In this document: in pieces, positions 28,418-36,524 of the stretch
Numbering within the stretch: position 1 is the first letter of the stretch
How the letters are laid out: every line of letters begins with the position of its first letter
NCBI RefSeq assembly: GCF_000014225.1
Contig: NC_008228.1
Span: 5,022,001-5,086,000, forward strand
Direction: 5' to 3'
Origin: Paraglaciecola sp. T6c
GTDB taxonomy: Bacteria; Pseudomonadota; Gammaproteobacteria; Enterobacterales; Alteromonadaceae
DNA length: 64,000 bases
Position numbers and translations under genes: made by a program
Notes under the pieces: generated by a model
Database searches by the model: none
Told to the model about the DNA's origin: nothing
Seen by the model: only the letters and a program-made list of their open reading frames with translations

Positions 28418-28456
28418 CAAAAGGGCGAATTCAATGTGCTGTATTCGCCCTTTTTA
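28418..28456 (+). terminator. hslVU terminator
   Basis: AAAGGGCGAAT (28420-28430) pairs perfectly with ATTCGCCCTTT (28443-28453), with a 12-base loop and a T-run on both strands, so it serves the convergent serine hydrolase gene too. Confidence 0.88.
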
Positions 28457-28494
28457 TTTGCGTTGCCCTTAGGTCCAATTTCTGAGAGATAAAT

Positions 28495-29628
28495 TTAGCC
28501 TAAACACGCATAGGCTTGCTCAATCAAACTCTGACTGCGCGCATCACCCACTAAATCTGGGCTCATTTGACTGCACACGTAACCGATAGATAAACCGTTG
28601 GCTGGATCATGACAGCCAAACGACCCACCCCAACCACTGTGCCCAAAAGTACTCGGTTCTTTGCCATAGGTATTCGCTAACGCATTGACGACTAAGCCCA
28701 TGGCCCAGTGCACGGGCAAGCCAAGTAAGTCATCCGTTCTTGTGCTGTTTACCTCCGTGGTTTTGGCGAGCGTAGATGAACTAAGGAAACCATTTTCAGG
28801 GCGGTAAAGTTCGTACAACCTCGCAATTGACGCAGCGGTTCCATGACCATTAATGGCAGGCAACTCAGCTTGGCGCGCTTGTGAGGTAAGCATGAAATCG
28901 GCACGCAATAATGGGTTTGTCATCCCCTTCAATGCATGAGCAGGCATGTTCTTAGGCATATAAGGGGCACGCGTTGGTGGCAGCAAATCCGCAACTCTAG
29001 CGTGTTGGCTTTCAGGCAAGCCGATGTGAAAGTCGATATTATTTGGCTGACAGAGCTCTTTATTAAGATACTCCCCCAGCGTAACGCCTGACACTCTTCG
29101 AACAATTTCCCCCACTAAAAAACCAAAGGTGACAGCCTGATAACAGGTTCTTGACCCCGGCGGGAAAAATGGCGTTTGGGCGGCAAGTCGCTTGCAGCAA
29201 TCATCCCAGTCAAGTAAGCCCCCAACCGATATCGGCAGGTCAAAGGCGTTCAAACCACTTTGATGTGATAACACCTGAGCTACGGTCATATCTTGTTTAC
29301 CGTTTGCTGCAAATTCAGGCCAATATTCAGCTACACGGTCACTGTACTGAAGCTGCCCTTTTTCGACTAAATGCGCGACACATAACGCGGCAACACCCTT
29401 GGTCGTAGAGAAAACATTGACTAACGTGTCTTGCTGCCAAGGCGCTGAAGCACCTGATTGGATATAGCTGCCTGCATAGATATCAACCACCGGTGTACCT
29501 TGGTGAAACAAAGAAAATCCGGCACCTTGCTCAGGCGTAGCACTTTGCGGATCAAAATTCGCTTTAAAGGCTGCAACCACTGGCTCAAACTTTGGATCCC
29601 AACTACCTTGTACTTCAACAAACGACAT
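28495..29628 (-). CDS. Serine hydrolase, beta-lactamase class C/EstB-like esterase
   Basis: 377 residues of the class C beta-lactamase fold. The nucleophile motif is S74-T-T-K77 (FSTTKGVA) and the catalytic tyrosine is Y163 in CYQAVTFGFL, where EstB-type esterases carry YxAxTxG in place of YxN. A GHSGWGGSFG segment near the end takes the place of the KTG box. No signal peptide is visible, so it is probably cytoplasmic. This points to an ester hydrolase and not a drug-resistance beta-lactamase. Monocistronic. Confidence 0.88.
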   Translation of the reverse strand: MSFVEVQGSWDPKFEPVVAAFKANFDPQSATPEQGAGFSLFHQGTPVVDIYAGSYIQSGASAPWQQDTLVNVFSTTKGVAALCVAHLVEKGQLQYSDRVAEYWPEFAANGKQDMTVAQVLSHQSGLNAFDLPISVGGLLDWDDCCKRLAAQTPFFPPGSRTCYQAVTFGFLVGEIVRRVSGVTLGEYLNKELCQPNNIDFHIGLPESQHARVADLLPPTRAPYMPKNMPAHALKGMTNPLLRADFMLTSQARQAELPAINGHGTAASIARLYELYRPENGFLSSSTLAKTTEVNSTRTDDLLGLPVHWAMGLVVNALANTYGKEPSTFGHSGWGGSFGCHDPANGLSIGYVCSQMSPDLVGDARSQSLIEQAYACLG

Positions 29629-29772
29629 AATGTTCTCCCACTGATTCGGTCACTACCAGTGGGTAATAACCATACGAATGCTCTGTTTTATCACGGTTAA
29701 AAACACAAGTAACATCAGCTTTTTTTATGCCTAATTATTAGCCTCACCTGAATATCGCTGCGCCCATCAAAC

Positions 29773-29914
29773 CGACGACTATTTCGCTTACGCTCCCCCT
29801 TTTTTACATGGACACCCATGATAATAAATTTATGTTTTCTTCCTCATGCGCCTTTAAGATAAGGTGTAGAGCACATGAACTAGCACTTAGTTGTTATGGG
29901 TGTCTTGATAATTT
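29773..29914. repeat. REP-like repeat unit 1 (GACACCCAT ... ATGGGTGTC)
   Basis: First of two direct copies, offset 171-172 bases. Its 9-bp inverted arms GACACCCAT (29811-29819) and ATGGGTGTC (29896-29904) enclose 76 bases including TAATAAATTTATG and TCATGCGCCTTTAA. A third copy of the right-hand motif is at 29917-29934. Confidence 0.7.
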
Positions 29915-29943
29915 CTTAGTTGTTATGGGTGTCTCGTTAATTT

Positions 29944-30086
29944 CGACGAACATTTCGCTTACAACCCCCTCTTTTTATATGGACACCCATGATAATAAAT
30001 TTATGCTTTCTTCCTCATGCGCCTTTAAAAATAAAGAGAAGAGCACATGAACTAGCGCGTAGTTGTTATGGGTGTCTTGATAATTT
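29944..30086. repeat. REP-like repeat unit 2
   Basis: Second direct copy, nearly identical to unit 1 apart from a short variable stretch around 30027-30040. Arms at 29982-29990 and 30068-30076. Together with unit 1 it fills most of the roughly 630-base gap 29629-30255, which contains no credible gene. Confidence 0.7.
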
Positions 30087-30192
30087 TGTGTCTTAATAAT
30101 TTTCTTAATTTTGGCAGGGGAGCGTCTATATATATCTTGTTAATTTTCGACAGATGCTTTGATACGTATCGAGTTGCTAAGCTACAAACGAG

Positions 30193-30222
30193 AAAGGTCG
30201 ATTGCTTGGGCAATCGACCTTT
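30193..30222 (-). terminator. Hairpin downstream of the PA2778-like gene
   Basis: Perfect 12-bp stem (AAAGGTCGATTG and complement) with 6-base loop, 33 bases past the minus-strand stop. It ends in TTT only, so a modest terminator. Confidence 0.65.
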
Positions 30223-30255
30223 GGCTTCGCGCTCTACTGTTGTCGCCAGTTGCGG

Positions 30256-31299
30256 TCAGCGGATTAGCGGGCATTGAGTTGCCGCGCTTTCGTTATGATT
30301 TTGCCCTTTTTGGATTAACTCGGGGATCTGTTTTTGGGTATCAAGCAAGTTGGCGTTGTTTGGTTCATAGGCCAAAGCCCGACTAATTAATATGTTCGCT
30401 TGAGGGGCGCACCCTAACGAAGCCAGCGCGTACGCGTAGTTGTTTAGATAAGGAAGGTTTTCACTAATCTCGAAGTGGTTTTCGGCGTTATTTCCAACGT
30501 TAGCATTATCTCTCTTTGCATGGCTGTACTGGTAACCTTGCTGAAACCAATTCACCGCTTTTTTTGGGCTGTCAGCAAGGTAATCATTGGCGAGTAGAAA
30601 GTAGTTCAACCAATTCTCAGGCCAAGTCTTAATGGCAGTTTGCAGCGCCTCTCGCCCTGCTTTTTTCTGACCTGTAGCAAGCAAATCTTGCGCGGCTTGA
30701 GTGTAATTAAGTGAGCTAAATTGATAGCTCATTTTATCTGGCGGGACAGCGGCTAACAGCCAGTAATCAGCGCGCGCCCACGTGCGCTCAAATGTGGTGA
30801 AATTCAGTCGGTGATTTTCAGTTTCACCTGTATGTAAAATCACTTCTTTGGTGTTCAAGTCGTAACCAATCACTAATGCATAATGCCACATAGGCAACAG
30901 TGCTACAGAAACGTTTTGCAGCACCACTACAGGCACATCATCACGAATTAAACCCAATAGGGTCTGTAAATTACCTTTTTCAGCATAAGCAAGTAAGCCT
31001 TTTTGACGACTCGCCGAGACCATTTCAAGCTGCAAGCTGCCTTCTAATTCAGGAACAAATAGGTTCGGCGCTATCTCATCGGGAGTGCTTTCATCACCGT
31101 AATAATTGAACACCTCAGCCAATGTCGTTGGGCCGCAATAGAATGCTTGTTGAGGGTAAAAAGGTACATTTTCGATGAGATGCGTCGCTGCAAAGTCATT
31201 TTTCTCAGCAAACAGCTTTTCTGTTTGCGGTGCGTTTTGACAAGCACACAACATACATAAAAGGCTGACAATAATGCCAACCTTAACGTTATGAAACAT
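30256..31299 (-). CDS. PA2778-family lipoprotein: C39-like cysteine peptidase plus TPR
   Basis: 347 residues. The lipobox LCAC (Cys20) makes it a lipoprotein. A C39-like papain-fold domain covers about 40-185, with catalytic Cys55 in QAFYCGPTTLAEVFNYYG and His in MWHYALVIGYD. After it come helical repeats of TPR type (about 200-330: AAQDLLATGQKKAGREAL, LNNYAYALASLG, ANILISRALAYEP). This matches the PA2778 family, whose role is unknown. C39 domains elsewhere cut double-glycine leaders, but no ABC transporter accompanies it here. It forms an operon with the PA2779-like gene upstream (27-base gap), as in Pseudomonas. Confidence 0.85.
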   Translation of the reverse strand: MFHNVKVGIIVSLLCMLCACQNAPQTEKLFAEKNDFAATHLIENVPFYPQQAFYCGPTTLAEVFNYYGDESTPDEIAPNLFVPELEGSLQLEMVSASRQKGLLAYAEKGNLQTLLGLIRDDVPVVVLQNVSVALLPMWHYALVIGYDLNTKEVILHTGETENHRLNFTTFERTWARADYWLLAAVPPDKMSYQFSSLNYTQAAQDLLATGQKKAGREALQTAIKTWPENWLNYFLLANDYLADSPKKAVNWFQQGYQYSHAKRDNANVGNNAENHFEISENLPYLNNYAYALASLGCAPQANILISRALAYEPNNANLLDTQKQIPELIQKGQNHNESAATQCPLIR

Positions 31300-31326
31300 A
31301 TAGGTATATCTCGAGTTAAATAAGCT

Positions 31327-31701
31327 CTAGCTGTTGATGGGGCGAATAAACGGGTACACATCTGTTACGCCGAGTAAATCGAGTAAAGCAACCACGGCAA
31401 GAACGGTCACAATAGCCCCTACAATGCCACCAGCTGGCATATTGTTCATTTGCTCGTTCAATGCGTTTAATTCATTTTGTGTCATATGGTTGATACGACT
31501 CTTTGCGTCAGCTGTGCTTACACCTAGCGCCTCGAGTTGAGCTTGTACTTCGCTGCTATCAACCATGGATAACACTTGCTGCTTATTGAATTGATAATGG
31601 GCTTGATTAAGTACATCGCTTGAGCTGTAAACACCTGCTGAGGCGGTTCCTAACGATATGGTCAAAAATAGGGCGGTTACTAGTGTGATAATTTTAGTCA
31701 T
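31327..31701 (-). CDS. PA2779-family small exported protein
   Basis: 124 residues from ATG 31701 (AGAGAAC upstream). The longer reading frame would hide the signal peptide (about 1-23, ending SAGVYSS). A polar helical middle (SRINHMTQNELNALNEQMN) is followed by a glycine/hydrophobic C-terminal membrane segment (GGIVGAIVTVLAVVALLDLLG). This is the partner that always accompanies PA2778-type peptidases as I recall; it may be the peptidase's substrate or membrane anchor. Function unknown. Confidence 0.8.
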   Translation of the reverse strand: MTKIITLVTALFLTISLGTASAGVYSSSDVLNQAHYQFNKQQVLSMVDSSEVQAQLEALGVSTADAKSRINHMTQNELNALNEQMNNMPAGGIVGAIVTVLAVVALLDLLGVTDVYPFIRPINS

Positions 31702-31988
31702 TAAGTTCTCTTTGTAATTTTGCAGTGAGTTAAGCGTTACGTGGCACTTACCTCTCACTTTGTGAAACTGAACTAGCACATTACAAGTCTTATGCCATCG
31801 CTAAAAAATTTTAAAAATAGAGAATTAATTGTTACTTATCAAATGATTAGATTGAAGACAGGTAAAGATGAAAAAGTATCCTGTCGCAAATAACCAACGA
31901 AAAAGGGAAAAGCTGCAAACTGAATGTAATAAGTTCACAGCCCGCTAAACTCCCTCTACCCGCCGACCTATAAGCTTACAGCCAGCAA

Positions 31989-32498
31989 TTAACGTTGCTG
32001 GCAGGGATAGGTCGTTTTGATTGCTTGGTAAATCTCCTCAGCGACACTTTTCCTCGCATCGATTTTGTTGGGTAAGGCCCCCACTATAGCCATCACTACC
32101 TCAGGATCCACATCTGCGTTGGGCAAACAAAATTCAGCTAAATAGGTATCAGCATCAGTAGCCCGTGAGCTGCCCAGTCTCGTGCGAATCGCTCGCTTAG
32201 AAAAACTATTCATATCGTTTCCGCGCTCTAGGCCACGCATAATTTGGGCGTCTGTCAGTACAGCACCATGCAGAAACCCCTTAATGAATTGATAACAGGT
32301 TGAGTCAACGACTTGAGATAATTCAGACTCGCGCTGGTCTGACTGATGCTTCAGATTCTGGCAGTTTTGCCAGACGCCTAGCTTAGTATTATCGGTCGAA
32401 GCCAAAAGCGAATGAGGGATGAGCATACAAGCCAAAGTTAAGAATACGGCACTGTATACGCGTATGCTGAATATGTTAGATATCGCAAATTTACACAT
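31989..32498 (-). CDS. Exported Rap1a/Tai-like protein
   Basis: 169 residues with a long N-terminal signal segment (about 12-34, ending LLAS). The mature part has the spacing of the Rap1a/Tai family: Cys in STCYQFIKGFLHG, an EFCLPNADVDPEVV segment, then a terminal TTYPCQQR, giving conserved cysteines that could form the family's disulfide. Founding members are periplasmic immunity proteins against type VI peptidoglycan amidases. No type VI genes or toxin are near, so this is an orphan or a family member with a different job. ATG 32498 is preceded by AGGAGAAC. Confidence 0.6.
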   Translation of the reverse strand: MCKFAISNIFSIRVYSAVFLTLACMLIPHSLLASTDNTKLGVWQNCQNLKHQSDQRESELSQVVDSTCYQFIKGFLHGAVLTDAQIMRGLERGNDMNSFSKRAIRTRLGSSRATDADTYLAEFCLPNADVDPEVVMAIVGALPNKIDARKSVAEEIYQAIKTTYPCQQR

Positions 32499-32537
32499 AA
32501 CGTTCTCCTAATTATCGCACTGCCTAGGTACTGTATT

Positions 32538-32576
32538 GAGTGACCTTATTGAGCGACCTTATTAAATGACCTAATT
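32538..32576. repeat. Three tandem 13-bp repeats between the Rap1a-like gene and nhaA
   Basis: GAGTGACCTTATT, GAGCGACCTTATT and AAATGACCTAATT follow each other without gaps, 40 bases upstream of the minus-strand Rap1a-like gene. Could be an iterated regulator site or chance. Confidence 0.5.
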
Positions 32577-32611
32577 TGGCAATCTTTAAATAACCTTACC
32601 GGTCACTGTCA

Positions 32612-33817
32612 TTAAGCGTCTCTGGCAGCTTCTCGCTCAGCACGCTCTTTTGATTTCGCATTACTTCTGGCCAACAACACAGCGCCCAGCACAGCTGAGA
32701 CTAACGACCCTAGCAATACCCCTGCTTTCACACTCGTTTGATAAGCCAAACCTTGCTCTTCAAACGCTAAGCTGCCGATAAACAAACTCATGGTAAAACC
32801 AATACCGCACAGCAAACTCACGCCATATAACTGCACCCAAGTGGACCCATCAGGTAATTTGGCTAATCCTGTCTTAACCGTTATCCAGCACACACCAAAT
32901 ATCCCTAGTTGCTTACCGACAAATAGCCCCACCGCAATGCCTAAGGTAATGGGGTTTAGCAAATCAGATATGCTTGCACCAAATAGCGATACCCCAGCGT
33001 TTGCAAAGGCAAAAATAGGCAGCACCACAAAGCCTACCCACGGATGCAATTTATGCTCTAGGTGCGGCAGCATCGGGTGCCCATCTTCATTCTTAAGTTT
33101 AAGAGGGATAAACCACGCCAGCGCGAAACCGGCTAATGTTGCATGAACGCCAGATTTAAGCACTGCAGCCCACACCACTACGCCTATCAAGACATATGCA
33201 GCTTGGCGACGTACGTTAAATCTGTTGAGTAAAAATAGCGCTACAAAGCCTGCGCACGCCACGATTAACGATGTGGTTGAAAGATCTTGTGAGTAAAACA
33301 AAGCAATAATAACAATTGCCCCGATGTCATCGAATATCGCGACGCTAAGTAAAAACAGCTTTAAGCTCAAAGGCAGAAACTTGCCAAAGATGGTGAATAC
33401 ACCAACAGCAAACGCAATGTCAGTAGCAGATGGAATAGCCCAACCGTTTACAGCGACTGGATCGTCAATGTTGAACCAAACGTAAATGAGTGCAGGAAAT
33501 ACAATTCCCGCTATTGCGGCAACAGCAGGCAAAGTTATTTGTGAAACAGATGATAACTGCCCGCCGAGCACTTCGCGTTTTACTTCTAGGCCGACTAAAA
33601 AAAAGAATATCGCCATTAAACCGTCGTTAACCCATAGCAACAGCGGCTTGGCGATTTCGAAGGCTCCAAAACGAATACTGACCGGAATTTCCAGCAGCCC
33701 GTTGTAAAAATCATATGCAGGTGAGTTGGCAAGGACCATGGCAATGGCTGCAGCTATCACCAGTAATACGCCACCGGCTGCTTCATGTTGAATTAATTTG
33801 CCGAGATAAGACTGCAT
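32612..33817 (-). CDS. nhaA: Na+/H+ antiporter NhaA
   Basis: 401 residues from ATG 33817, which has GAGGGGTGGA upstream; a TTG five codons earlier is rejected. Typical NhaA with about 12 membrane segments, DGLMAIFFFLVGLEVKRE, the ion-binding pair in IPSATDIAFAVG and IFDDIGAI (adjacent aspartates of TM5), and SLLCGIGFTMSLFIG. It expels sodium in exchange for protons, useful in seawater and at alkaline pH. Divergent from nhaR, its usual activator. Confidence 0.97.
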   Translation of the reverse strand: MQSYLGKLIQHEAAGGVLLVIAAAIAMVLANSPAYDFYNGLLEIPVSIRFGAFEIAKPLLLWVNDGLMAIFFFLVGLEVKREVLGGQLSSVSQITLPAVAAIAGIVFPALIYVWFNIDDPVAVNGWAIPSATDIAFAVGVFTIFGKFLPLSLKLFLLSVAIFDDIGAIVIIALFYSQDLSTTSLIVACAGFVALFLLNRFNVRRQAAYVLIGVVVWAAVLKSGVHATLAGFALAWFIPLKLKNEDGHPMLPHLEHKLHPWVGFVVLPIFAFANAGVSLFGASISDLLNPITLGIAVGLFVGKQLGIFGVCWITVKTGLAKLPDGSTWVQLYGVSLLCGIGFTMSLFIGSLAFEEQGLAYQTSVKAGVLLGSLVSAVLGAVLLARSNAKSKERAEREAARDA

Positions 33818-33900
33818 AATTCCACCCCTCAAACGAAGATAATCTTAATTAATATACGCAGAGGCCTCTGTTAGTTATAGTCGTTTTCATCTTCGTTTCG

Positions 33901-33916
33901 ATCAGGTTTTTCCTGA
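33901..33916. promoter_or_regulatory. Small inverted repeat in the nhaA/nhaR divergent region
   Basis: ATCAGG-TTTT-CCTGAT, 6-bp arms, 24 bases before nhaR. Either an operator half-site pair or a leader hairpin of nhaR. Confidence 0.4.
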
Positions 33917-33939
33917 TAACAATTAAGTGAGTTCAGAAC

Positions 33940-34827
33940 GTGAATCAGTTAAATTACCAGCACTTATATTACTTTTACGTCACGGCGACCGAAGGCAGCA
34001 TCATAAAAGCAGCCAGCGTTCTGCACCTCACACCACAAACCATCAGCGAACAAATTCGTACCCTTGAGGCATACTTCGGTTTTGACTTGTTTGACAGAGT
34101 GGGTAAACGCTTACAGCTCAATAGCCAAGGTCAACTCACCTACAATTTTGCTAAAAACATTTTTAGTATGGGTAACGAGTTACTGCTTTCAGTGAGACAC
34201 CAACAGCAAAACCAACAACACGTGTTGTCCATAGGGGTGACCGATGTGTTGCCTAAAATTCTTGCATTCGAAATGTTTCAACGCAGCTTAACAGTCCATC
34301 CGAATGTGCGCCTGGTATGTAAAGAAGGGGATCTAAATAGCCTTACCGCAGAGCTGGCACTGAGTAAAATTGATGGTATTTTATCTGACCAACCATTACT
34401 CAATACCAGCAATGTTAAAGCTTATAATCACTTGCTTGCTCGCAGTGGATTAAGCTTTTTTGTTGCTCAGGACCTAGCAGAGAAGTTCGTTGACTTCCCA
34501 CAGTGTCTAGATAACCAACCCTTCTTATTACCCGGCGATAAATCAGCCCAAAAGCTATCGATACTTGCTTGGTTTGCCAAACACAATATCAATCCACAGA
34601 TTGCAGCTGAATTTGACGACTGCGCACTAATGAAACTATTTGCTCAACGCGGCTACGGGGTATTTTGTGCACCAACTTCCGTAGAGCATCATATAGAAAA
34701 ACAATACAAGGTACGGGTGATTGGTCGCACTGATATGATCACGGAACATTTGTATCTGATTTCCCCGGAGCGAAAAGTCACCAACCCTCTATTATCACCG
34801 TTAGTCATTAAAGGCGCGGCTCGTTAA
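33940..34827 (+). CDS. nhaR: LysR-type transcriptional activator NhaR
   Basis: 295 residues. N-terminal winged helix-turn-helix with LNYQHLYYFYVTATEGSIIKAA and LTPQTISEQIRTLE, then a LysR effector domain. In E. coli NhaR senses Na+ and activates nhaA, and the divergent arrangement with nhaA here supports the same. It starts at GTG 33940. Ends 190 bases before the lysis cassette, which is a separate transcription unit. Confidence 0.92.
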   Translation: MNQLNYQHLYYFYVTATEGSIIKAASVLHLTPQTISEQIRTLEAYFGFDLFDRVGKRLQLNSQGQLTYNFAKNIFSMGNELLLSVRHQQQNQQHVLSIGVTDVLPKILAFEMFQRSLTVHPNVRLVCKEGDLNSLTAELALSKIDGILSDQPLLNTSNVKAYNHLLARSGLSFFVAQDLAEKFVDFPQCLDNQPFLLPGDKSAQKLSILAWFAKHNINPQIAAEFDDCALMKLFAQRGYGVFCAPTSVEHHIEKQYKVRVIGRTDMITEHLYLISPERKVTNPLLSPLVIKGAAR

Positions 34828-34937
34828 AGGCATTGCTCAATGAGGGCACAGCTTAATAAAAGAGCAGCGTCTTAAAGGTATTGCCATTTAGTCATCGGGC
34901 GCACAGCGTAAAAATGCTACAGAAACACTCTGTATGT

Positions 34938-34951
34938 TTTTTGTACAAAAA
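34938..34951. promoter_or_regulatory. 14-bp palindrome TTTTTGTACAAAAA upstream of the lysis cassette
   Basis: Perfect palindrome 67 bases before the leader ORF, followed by a direct repeat ACTGGCTTA/ACTGGCTAA (34951-34968). Candidate operator for the cassette; it is not a LexA box. Confidence 0.4.
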
Positions 34952-35017
34952 CTGGCTTAACTGGCTAAACCTGCTATCAATTTAATTGAAGGTCATTGAT
35001 ATGCAGGAGGCACCGTC

Positions 35018-35104
35018 ATGTTCCCTTTTAAGCGCAGAATATTCACTTCACCATCCGACTTACCACATTCAACAATGCTGACATGGGAGAGCACCCTATG
35101 CTAG
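35018..35104 (+). CDS. 28-codon leader ORF overlapping the endolysin start
   Basis: ATG 35018 is preceded at 7 bases by a full consensus AGGAGG (35005-35010), the best ribosome site in this region. The peptide begins MFPFKRRIFTSP and ends with the stop TAG 35102-35104, overlapping the endolysin ATG at 35098 (ATGCTAG). It is too short for a holin and has no membrane segment. The likely role is translational coupling, holding endolysin synthesis to leader translation. Confidence 0.5.
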   Translation: MFPFKRRIFTSPSDLPHSTMLTWESTLC

Positions 35105-36477
35105 ATGCTGTCAGCGCCGACGTACTTAACGTGCGAAGTTTGCCGTCAACCACCAGCGCCATCGTCGGACAGCTTACGCGGGGTATGGTGATGGTAACCA
35201 CCCCGATGCAGCATGGTTGGGTGCAATTTCGTTTCGGTGGCACATTCGGCTTTGTATCAGGTCACTATCTGCAAGCCGTACGCGACTTAACCCGCCTAAC
35301 GGGCACAGTAAATACACAACTGCTAAACATTCGCCAAGAACCTCATGCAGGCGCAACCGTACTAGCTAGCGTTGCCCTTGGGGCTTCAATTAAAACCTTA
35401 GCGGTGGTGGGCGATTGGTTAGAAGTTGAGTTTAATGGGCACCAAGCCTACACGTTCGCAAAACACGTCGATTTGGTGTACGCCGATAACGGCTATTACG
35501 CGAGTGTCACTGCCAGTGCATTGAACGTGCGCAGTGCTCCGCATCATCAAGCTAGCATTTTTGGTCAACTCGCTGCTAATAGCCTCGTTTGGGTGGAAGG
35601 AGATCAGCAAACTTGGTCGCAAATACGCTTTAATGGCAATCGCGGGTATGTGGCCAGCACCTATTTGCAAGTCGCGCCGGTAGCTGATGATGGCACGCCT
35701 GCAAAACAGAATGATCACCAGGATCCACATGACGAATTACTCGATAATGAGCTTCCTACTGCTGCTACAGCCCTAGAGCCGGCAGAACAATTAACCCCAA
35801 ATCTTATTCTCACGGTGGCTGGTAGCAAAGAGCAACGTGCTGTGGCTGCTACCTGGAATCGCTGGGGTGCGCTGCTAACAACGCTCTGTGCTGAAAAGGA
35901 TATTGATGTGGCCTGCGCGGTCGCTGTTTTGTGCGTAGAAAGCCGAGGTAAAGGTTTTGAGCAAAACAACAGTGACCGTTTGATTATTCGGTTTGAGAAT
36001 CATAAATTTTGGAAATATTGGGGCAAGCACCACCCTCAGCAGTATCGTCAGCACTTTTCTTATGATCCGAAAAAAGTCTGGACTAAGCATCAATGGCGAG
36101 CAAATCCGAGTGATCCATGGCAGAACTTTCATGGTGTGCAATCAAAAGAGTGGCAGGTATTCGAGTTTGCACGCAGTTTAGATGAAAATGCCGCCATGTT
36201 ATCGATCAGTATGGGTGCACCGCAAATAATGGGCTTCCATTATGAACGCATAGGTTATCAATCTGTGGTCGAGATGTTCGACGCCTTTTGCCAAGGCATA
36301 CCCGCGCACATACACGGCTTATTTGAGTTTTTTGACCACATTATGCATCAGCATTTACGCGACCATGCTTTCGAGAACTTTGCAGCCTTATACAACGGGA
36401 GCGGTCAAAAAGCCTTATACGGCCGGCTGATAAAAAACCACAACTACGCATTTATAAAATTACACCCGAATGCATAA
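35098..36477 (+). CDS. Endolysin-like N-acetylmuramidase with three SH3 domains
   Basis: 459 residues from ATG 35098, with GGGAGA seven bases upstream. Three bacterial SH3 repeats (about 5-65, 70-130, 138-198; signatures VLNVRSLPSTTSA, LLNIRQEPHAGA, ALNVRSAPHHQAS) for wall binding, a linker, then an N-acetylmuramidase domain (PF11860/DUF3380) at about 255-455. Candidate catalytic E281 lies in CVESRGKGFEQNN, followed by the conserved RFENHKFWKYW. No signal peptide, so it needs a holin to reach the wall, and one follows 47 bases later. Phage endolysins have this architecture, yet no phage structural gene is in the window. Confidence 0.88.
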   Translation: MLDAVSADVLNVRSLPSTTSAIVGQLTRGMVMVTTPMQHGWVQFRFGGTFGFVSGHYLQAVRDLTRLTGTVNTQLLNIRQEPHAGATVLASVALGASIKTLAVVGDWLEVEFNGHQAYTFAKHVDLVYADNGYYASVTASALNVRSAPHHQASIFGQLAANSLVWVEGDQQTWSQIRFNGNRGYVASTYLQVAPVADDGTPAKQNDHQDPHDELLDNELPTAATALEPAEQLTPNLILTVAGSKEQRAVAATWNRWGALLTTLCAEKDIDVACAVAVLCVESRGKGFEQNNSDRLIIRFENHKFWKYWGKHHPQQYRQHFSYDPKKVWTKHQWRANPSDPWQNFHGVQSKEWQVFEFARSLDENAAMLSISMGAPQIMGFHYERIGYQSVVEMFDAFCQGIPAHIHGLFEFFDHIMHQHLRDHAFENFAALYNGSGQKALYGRLIKNHNYAFIKLHPNA

Positions 36478-36524
36478 CTCAAGCACCACAAATCACCCCA
36501 CGGACACACCCGAGGAGCAAGAAC

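Noticed and set aside
28495-29628. Antibiotic-resistance AmpC beta-lactamase
   Set aside because: Carries the EstB-type YxAxTxG motif instead of YxN and no signal peptide or KTG box; an esterase is more likely.
29808-30050. 80-residue ORF with an internal repeat
   Set aside because: The repetition comes from the REP-like DNA duplication; the frame has no ribosome site or protein character.
29773-30086. CRISPR array
   Set aside because: Only two long units with the same interior sequence, no short repeats with unique spacers and no cas genes.
30068-30386. Overlapping short plus-strand ORFs
   Set aside because: They cross the terminator hairpin and run antisense into the PA2778-like gene; shadows.
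34931-34955. LexA (SOS) box before the lysis cassette
   Set aside because: The palindrome is TTTTTGTACAAAAA; the CTGT-N8-ACAG pattern is not satisfied.
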